From Capsicum annuum (Eukaryota > Streptophyta > Magnoliopsida > Solanales > Solanaceae): a DNA stretch of 64,000 bases. Below, one piece after another: positions 58,121-64,000 of this stretch. The DNA is taken from positions 143,627,167-143,691,166 of the forward strand of contig NC_061114.1 of assembly GCF_002878395.1 (NCBI RefSeq), written 5' to 3'. The notes beneath the pieces were generated by a model, which made no database searches, was not told the origin of the DNA, and saw nothing but the letters and a program-made list of their open reading frames with translations. A program made the position numbers and the translations under genes. Position 1 is the first letter of the stretch. The number at the start of each line of letters is the position of its first letter.

Positions 58121-58770
58121 TTTTCCTTTAATATTGAATATATATCTTTATTATTTTATTGTTCAAATCATAATTCATTGTTGAGTTTTTAACTTACTTT
58201 AGTAATGTTTCTTTTTCTTTTGCAATTTTTATGCAGAGAGTGACATCTTCTATTAAGAATCATCTTGATAATTCTTTAGATGGGATTATAAACCATATTA
58301 AGGTAAATTTCACATTAGATTTATTACTCAATAGAAACAACATAATTATATCAATAATTATGTTGATTATGTTATTGACATTATTAATTTTTTTAATATA
58401 GTCTCTAGAATCCAAGTGTGATTCTATTGTGGAGCTTTTTTAGGGATTACATAAACCATGTGATGGATGAGGAGTTGGAATTGCAAATTTCAAGGGGGTG
58501 AATGAAATGCAGAAACAAAATGTGTCTATTCTTGAAGATGAAGTCAAGTTTGAAACCAGTTCCCAGATTTGTTCCAAGCTTCAAAGCGGAGAAATTAAAC
58601 TTTTAACACCTTTTGATGACTTGCTTTCTAGGAAAACAAAGCCGTGTAAAGTATCAGATAAAGATTATGTTCCTGGTTTTCCTCTAATAACTCCAACGCC
58701 ACCCGATGTTTCTGATAATATTTCTATAAAAAATGAATTTTGTACTACTGAAGACGTGAAAAATTTCTAA

Positions 58771-59039
58771 GAGGATTTAAGTTTGTGTTTGTTTCTTTAT
58801 GATGTTTAAAGATAATCACTCAAGTTGTAATTGACAGTGTTTACTTTCAACTAATTTTCCATGGTTTTTGCTTATCCTTTGTAAATTATTGCATTATTTT
58901 TTCTTATTTTATTTTTCTTATTAGTTTACTACTTGCTCTTTCAACTTTTTAATATCAATTTTCTTATCTTGATCTTTTTTACCTATGATTTTATTTTTGT
59001 CAAATTATATAAAGGCCATGATATATTCTCTTTTTTGAG
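58771..59039. other. 3' flank of the small gene
   Basis: AT-rich, probably 3' UTR and terminator DNA. No distinct polyadenylation signal could be assigned. Confidence 0.35.
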
Positions 59040-60350
59040 TTATCAACTTATGTTAGAGTATCTCATAAGTTAGACATAGTGAAATGATGTAAATTGTTTC
59101 ACATACATTAATTTTTTAAAAAGTTCCTAAGATACATTTTGCCTCTAAGGAAAGAACTACATAAAATTCAATTAGTTAGACATAGTGAAATAGTATAATT
59201 GTTGTCCTTAATTACCGAAAAAAAATTGTTGTCCTTGAAATATTCGTTAATTTTTTTTAAAGCTCTTGACCTATGTTTTGTCTATAAGGTAACCATTGCC
59301 ACATGTTATATCTATGGGTCTCAACTTGTTTCTTTAAAATTCCTTGGCTAAGTCTTTTCAACATGATTCATAGAGTATCTCATAAGTTAGACATTGTAAA
59401 ATTATGTAAATTATTGTCCATTAGGCATGCATTAGTTTTTAAAAAACTTTGAGCTGCATTTTCCCCCAAAGGCAATAGTTATATAATACATAATAAGTTA
59501 GATTTTGTGAAATAACATAAATCATTTCCCATTAAGTATTTTTTTAGTTTTTATAAGCCTTGTGTTATGTTTTGTAAGTAAGACAACAATTACTATACAT
59601 CATGTGTCTAAGTCGAGAACTGTATAATAATCAATTACTTAAACTTTGTGAAATACACTAATTTTTTTAAAAGTCATTTGACTATGTCTGGTGTAAACTC
59701 TTGTCCATGAGTAATTACTCGTTCTTTTGAAGTCTTCAGGCTAATGTATTGCCTTTAGGGAAAGAGTTATATATCATCTGCCAAATTAGTACAGACTATG
59801 CTAGTGTCAAATCTTGCCCATAGGGCACAATTTATTCTTTTGTGATCTAAAAGTCTTGCCTCTTGGGAAAGATTTATAGATCATTTATGAAACCATTAAA
59901 GACTAAAGTAGTGTCAACTCTTGCTTATGGACTTGTTTCTAATCTTCCCTCTAGGGCAAGAGTTATAGATCATTTGTCAAATCATTACAGACTTAAGGCA
60001 AAGTCAACTCTTGCCTATGGGGCATAACTTGTTCTTTTGTGATTTAAAAGTCTTGCCTTTAGGTCAAGAATTATAGATCATTTGTCAAATTATTATAGAC
60101 TTAAGGCAAATTAAACTATTGGCCATGGGTCACAACTTGTTTTTTTGTGATTTAAAAGTCTTGCCTCTAGGGCAAGAGTTATAGATCATCTACCAAATCA
60201 TTACAGACTAAGACAAAGTCAACTCTTGCCCATGGGGCATAACTTTTATCTGGGTGGACTTTGTGTTAGACATTATAAAACTAGACATCATATGTAGACA
60301 TTGTAAAATTATATCGATACAAACTAATAATGTCTACTCTTACCCGGGTC
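59040..60350 (+). repeat. Tandem array of about 108-bp units, degenerate towards the gene
   Basis: Clear units fill 59740-60270: GCCCATGGGGCATAACTTGT, TCTTTTGTGATCTAAAAGTC, TTGCCTCTAGGGCAAGAGTT, ATAGATCATCTGCCAAATC, ATTACAGACTAAAG, CAAAGTCAACTC. At least four consecutive copies are readable. From 59040 to 59700 more diverged units carry TAAGTTAGACATAGTGAAAT with TTTGCCTCTAAGG-like cores. Each unit contains the small palindrome CTTGCC..GGCAAG. No coding sense is seen. Confidence 0.75.
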
Positions 60351-60686
60351 GCATAACTTATTATGTTGGGTCTAAGTTTGCCTCTTGCAGAACAATAGCT
60401 AATTTAATATAGATTAATAGTGTTAACATTTGCCCATGAGGCGCAATTTGAGATATATTATTTTATTAAAAATTAATTATTTTTTTAATGACAGAATTTA
60501 TTTGCACCAAGTTTAAGTTAAAAATACATTTTTGTACCAAAAAAAAGTTAAAAATAAAGCTAAAGGTAGGACAAATTTCATCTCAAAGCTATAATAAATT
60601 TCATCTCAAAGCTAAAGATCTGATGACTAGGTCCAACCTCTCACCATCACCTAAATCCTCTTCCTTCTATCATACCCGTCTTGTCT

Positions 60687-61392
60687 GTCACGACCCCAAA
60701 CTCGAGTCAAGATGGCATCTACTATAACCCATCAGTAGATAAGACAAACTTATGATCCAAAATAAAAATTAACAGGCTGATAAGAAGAAGAGAGGAAATA
60801 GGATAACAACATTAAATAAAGCACAAATAAAGAAATAAGTGGAACGTGCATGTAAATAAAAAAAAGAAAGACAAAATATATAAAAAGGACCCCCTAGACC
60901 GGTTATAGTCCGTACAATAGTCACTATAACATAAGGAGTACTAGATAAGTGTTATATATACAAAAATAATCCCCAAAGGTAGAAAACAAAACCAATCCAA
61001 AAATAGAATGAGATAGATCACCTATAATTACCAAAAGATTACCCTATATGTCCGAGCAATAGCTTCGTATGAGGATGACGCCAGTAGCGGTGAATCATAC
61101 TAGGATATGCATCAACAAAAAGATGCAAAATTTAGTATGACTACAAAAACATGCAGTACTCAGTAAGCATTATAGGTCAACTGAGTCCAGATAAGATAAT
61201 AGTATAATAAAGTGTGAATATTTACGCTAATAAAAAAGAAGGGTCAGAAAAAGGGTAATAATCTAAAGTAAACAATTAAAAGAAATATAAGTAAATAATT
61301 TGGAAAGTGAAAAGAAAATGTCTAACTATAACCTAATCGGATCCCATAAGCTCAGAGGGTACACATAATAATAAATAAACTCAATCAGATAC
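60687..61392 (+). mobile_element. Gypsy LTR, 5' part only
   Basis: It starts TGTCACGACCCCAAACTCGA, then GTCAAGATGGCATC, the usual beginning of a Solanaceae chromovirus LTR. It continues with GTACTCAGTAAGCATTATAG and GAGGATGACGCC. It stops at 61393, where an antisense Athila-like LTR begins, so it was probably split by that insertion. The rest was not found in the window. Confidence 0.55.
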
Positions 61393-62870
61393 TGATAGCG
61401 CTCAACTTACATGCCATTTGAGTGCAAGACGGTCGTCATCAATATATTTACCCAACTTTAGACTCGGGGTCGAATCCACGAGGAATAATGTGAGTGGCGA
61501 TCAAATTAATTCAAAATGATAGATACAAATTAAATTCAAACAAATGGTATAAAAAGATAAAATTGGGGAGATAGGTTCCTACACTAATGTTTCTTTTTGG
61601 ATTTTCTAGTATAAATTTAGGGCTTAAGCACGAATCTCGGGGTTATGCATTACTAAGAGAGTGACATGTAGGAGTTATTCATCAACATCAACTTAGTAAA
61701 TCAGATGTGGGTAGGCTTGGTTATAGATTTTGATGCTAGTCTTTCGACAAAACACAAAAATTTCACCCATTGATCCTTTCGAATACCTAATAGGTGTGTT
61801 CAACAATTGGTAACCACAACCTCAATCTAGGCATCCTTATTTCTAGGATGATACCCATGGCATAGTCAACCTCAAATTCACCCTTATTCTAAGATGGTAA
61901 AAATTTATCAAACTACACATATGATTGTCTATCACTGCTTTGGTATCCACATCCCTCTTTCGAGGATGATATGGATTCCTACACTTCACCCAAAACCCTT
62001 TTTTCGAAGATAGCTTTGAACTTTCTAGAGCTTGGAGCTTTCACTTATAAAACCCATGTGGGTATTTGGAGATTTCACCCATCAAAATAGCATAGCAATG
62101 ATAAATCCATAAACATGAACTATCAAATAGATGCTAACAATAATAACCCACACATACTTAAACCCCTATTCACACATAACCTCAAAAGGGAGATTTAGAT
62201 ACCCATAAGATAAATAAGCATAGATATACCATAATCTCTATTCGAATGAACTGTTGAGAAATTAAGAGAATGTTACTTCAAACTTGGATCTCCCATAATA
62301 TCAACAATAGAAGTGAGCAAACCTTCCACATAGAAAGTCTCCAATGTATTCTTCACCTAAAGTTTATAAAATATTTTCTTCTCCAAAAAATAGAGGCTAT
62401 GAAGTCTAAATCTAAACCATTGGGGAAGATGGCAATTGTTCTTGAATGATAGGTTTTGAGTAATTTTTGTCAAGTTGGGATCAATACGTGTAATTATAGT
62501 TTTGCCCTTGGGCTGAACTCCTCCGCTAGGCCGCGATCGAACAGGTCTAGATACGACTGTAGCTATGTGACCATGGTTTACCTCCACGACTGTGATCTAT
62601 TGACCATCCTTGACTATCACAACTGCGGTCAGCACATCGCGATCGTGGTGCTTGAGGCTTTTTTGTTTCAGGTCTTTTGTTGTACTTTCTTGCACTCTTT
62701 TTAATTATTTCATGCTCTAATCCACATCTTCCTATCTTTTTAACTCTATACCTGCAAAGAGTAGATATTTGTGCATTTACTCGTGAATACGTCTAATTTA
62801 TTCATTTAAAACAAGGTAATGTACATGAATGTTTAGTGAGATTGAGTGGTAAAATCACCACTCATCAACA
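61393..62870 (-). mobile_element. Athila-like LTR, minus strand, with polypurine tract
   Basis: On the minus strand it starts TGTTGATGAGTGGTGATTTT at 62870 and ends GAGCGCTATCA at 61393 (TG...CA, 1,478 bp). The tract AAGTTGGGGA (minus, 62871-62880) immediately precedes it, so it is a 3' LTR and the element body should lie to the right. Only about 100 bp of that remains before + strand gypsy RT DNA starts. The GGGGTCGAATCCACGAGG block near 61466-61483 is the usual landmark. Confidence 0.65.
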
Positions 62871-62984
62871 TCCCCAACTTAAATGGGCCATTGGTTAGAC
62901 CATTCAGATATTATCATGATTTTACATTAAATTTTTATTCATAAGATTCAACTTAAATCAGAGTATGTTCCTAGCATTGCTTCA

Positions 62985-63526
62985 TCCTCTTTTAAATCCA
63001 CCTATGAAAGAGGTGGTAAAGAAGGAGATCATCAAGTAGTTAAATGCAGGTGTAGTTTACCCTATTACAAACAACAAGTAGGTACGCCTACTTCAGTGTG
63101 TTGTAATGAAGGGTGGGATCATTGTGGTCCCAAATGAGAAGAATAAGTTAGTGCCCATGAGACTAGTTACGAGATGATGAGTTTGGATGGATTATTAGAA
63201 GCTGAATACTTGGACGTAGAAGGATCACTTTCCTGTGCCATTCATGGACCAGATTTTAGACCATCTTGTAGGTAGAGGATGGTGTTGTATTCTTGATGGT
63301 TATTCAAGGCATAACCAGATTTCTAGTTCCCCTAAAGACTAAGTGAAAACCATTTTCACATCTCCATATGGTATGTTTACGTTTAAGAGGATGCCTTTCA
63401 AACTTTGTTATGCTACCACCACCTTTCAACATTGTGTGATCTCCATCTTTTATGATATGATGAAGGATTCTATCTAAATCCTTATAGATGATTTCTTGAT
63501 TGTGGGTGACTCTTTTGATGACTATT
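62985..63526 (+). pseudogene. Ty3/gypsy reverse transcriptase fragment
   Basis: One + strand frame with several nonsense codons. It reads MKEVVKKEIIK, stop, LNAGVVYPIT, KGGIIVVPNEKNKLVPMRLV, DHFPVPFMDQILDHLVGRGW, CCILDGYSRHNQI, FTSPYGMFTFKRMPFKLCYA, TTTFQHCVISIF and ILIDDFLIVGDSFDDYL. The catalytic pair is in IDD (the YxDD equivalent) and the first aspartate in ILDGYS. It covers RT fingers and palm. It is cut at 63527 by another LTR. Confidence 0.85.
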
Positions 63527-64000
63527 TGTATCATGGCCCGAGGCTACCCCCTAGTTGTGACACGGTGCTTAAACCCCAAGCTAACCCATGATCTGGTACC
63601 TTCTATGAGCACTGAATAAAACAATAATGAAACATCATGTGCGGAAGATAAATAGATAAAGTTTGATAGGATATAATGATGAAATATAAGTCAATATATT
63701 GGAACAAATAATAAAGTTATAAACTAGATTGGCTGTCTAAAAGTCTCTAAAAACATAAGGAGTTGATAGGACAAATCCCAACTAACTCCAACTATCTAAG
63801 ATAAAAAAAGTATTAAAGATAACTAAAGAAAGACATCTTTTCCTCAATGATAAGGACCCACTACTACTATTACTGAGAGGAACTGAGCATTTAAACCTTT
63901 GTGATAAGACAACATAGTGCAAAAGAAAAGTATATGATCAGTACTTTGAATGTACTAGTACATGAGGTAAGGACTAACTAAAATACATATGAAAATTGAA
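63527..64000 (+). mobile_element. Start of a chromovirus-type LTR, runs off the window
   Basis: It begins TGTATCATGGCCCGAGGCTA, CCCCCTAGTTGTGACACGGT, GCTTAAACCCC, parallel to the starts of both solo LTRs. The target duplication on the left should be CTATT (63522-63526). Whether it is a solo LTR or a full element cannot be told from this window. Confidence 0.75.

Larger units (their letters stand above)
55668..58770 (+). pseudogene. Small three-exon gene of unknown function, disrupted in exon 3
   Basis: Exon 1 is 55668-55769 (MGVASDEEIERLSVDIASNS, ending IDIIVD), with donor GTAAGT. Exon 2 is 58237-58302 (RVTSSIKNHLDNSLDGIINH, IK), with donor GTAAAT. Exon 3 starts at 58402 (SLESKCDSIVELF) after an AG acceptor. 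All junctions are phase 0. In exon 3 the frame ends at TAG after a six-T run. Reading one T fewer gives RDYINHVMDEELELQISRG, then a five-G run shifts the frame again, and NEMQKQNVSILEDEVKFETS continues open to TAA at 58770. The predicted product would be about 180 aa, helical with an acidic C-terminus, and has no domain I recognise. Either a young pseudogene or two homopolymer sequencing errors. Intron 1 (55770-58236) is full of repeats. Confidence 0.6.

Noticed and set aside
59040..60350. Possible lncRNA or miRNA precursor from the CTTGCC..GGCAAG palindromes
   Set aside because: The palindrome arms are only 6-8 bases with no longer pairing, so a miRNA hairpin is not supported; kept as a tandem repeat only.

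Overview
This is plant nuclear DNA, almost certainly from a Solanaceae genome (tomato, potato, pepper or tobacco group). The evidence is AT-rich intron-containing coding sequence, plant L1 and RTE LINEs, Solanaceae-type SINEs with tRNA-like boxes, chromovirus-like long LTRs that start TGTAA(C/T)G, and a Stowaway MITE. No bacterial signals, CRISPR arrays, rRNA or tRNA genes were recognised. Only two host genes are visible; most of the remaining sequence is decayed and nested transposable elements. LAYOUT. 1-5.3 kb: a decayed Ty3/gypsy element on the + strand (gag, CCHC knuckle, integrase remnant, polypurine tract, start of a 3' LTR) carrying a palindromic MITE. 5.3-6.5 kb: 3' end of an RTE LINE split by a small TIR element. 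6.5-9.1 kb: intergenic DNA with repeat blocks. 9.2-14.84 kb: one well-formed four-exon gene for a CCCH zinc-finger/double-RRM protein like Arabidopsis C3H41 (917 aa predicted). Its intron 1 holds a SINE with an 18-bp target duplication, and its intron 3 holds a 1.2-kb Mutator-like element that itself contains an RTE fragment. 15.5-25.1 kb: an L1 LINE (ORF1 with CCHC knuckle; ORF2 with endonuclease, RT and RNase H, all broken) whose start codon region is interrupted by a 2.68-kb hAT-type element built as a giant low-complexity foldback. 25.1-34.1 kb: two oppositely oriented RTE fragments. One is split by an LTR element that keeps gag but has lost pol, and this element is split in turn, inside its 5' LTR, by a related non-autonomous LTR element carrying an ORF of unknown function. 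Target duplications of both insertions can be read. 34-39.6 kb: AT-rich DNA with a TIR element and a Stowaway MITE. 39.6-50.3 kb: an antisense L1 fragment split by a 2.55-kb solo LTR, further LTR DNA with tandem repeats, and an Athila-like 3' end whose LTR is split by a second 2.47-kb solo LTR. 50.3-55.2 kb: an antisense gypsy gag remnant and a second relative of the unknown ORF. 55.67-58.77 kb: a small three-exon gene of unknown function whose last exon has two apparent homopolymer frameshifts; it is surrounded and invaded by a roughly 108-bp repeat family. 60.7-64 kb: gypsy LTR and RT fragments, the last cut by another long LTR that runs off the window. The two host genes show no visible functional link. 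The history that can be read is one of layered insertions: L1, then the hAT foldback; RTE, then the gag-only LTR element, then its smaller relative; L1, then a solo LTR; an Athila-like LTR, then a solo LTR. Boundaries given with target duplications were read directly. Family names rest on recognition, and no alignment or search was run.
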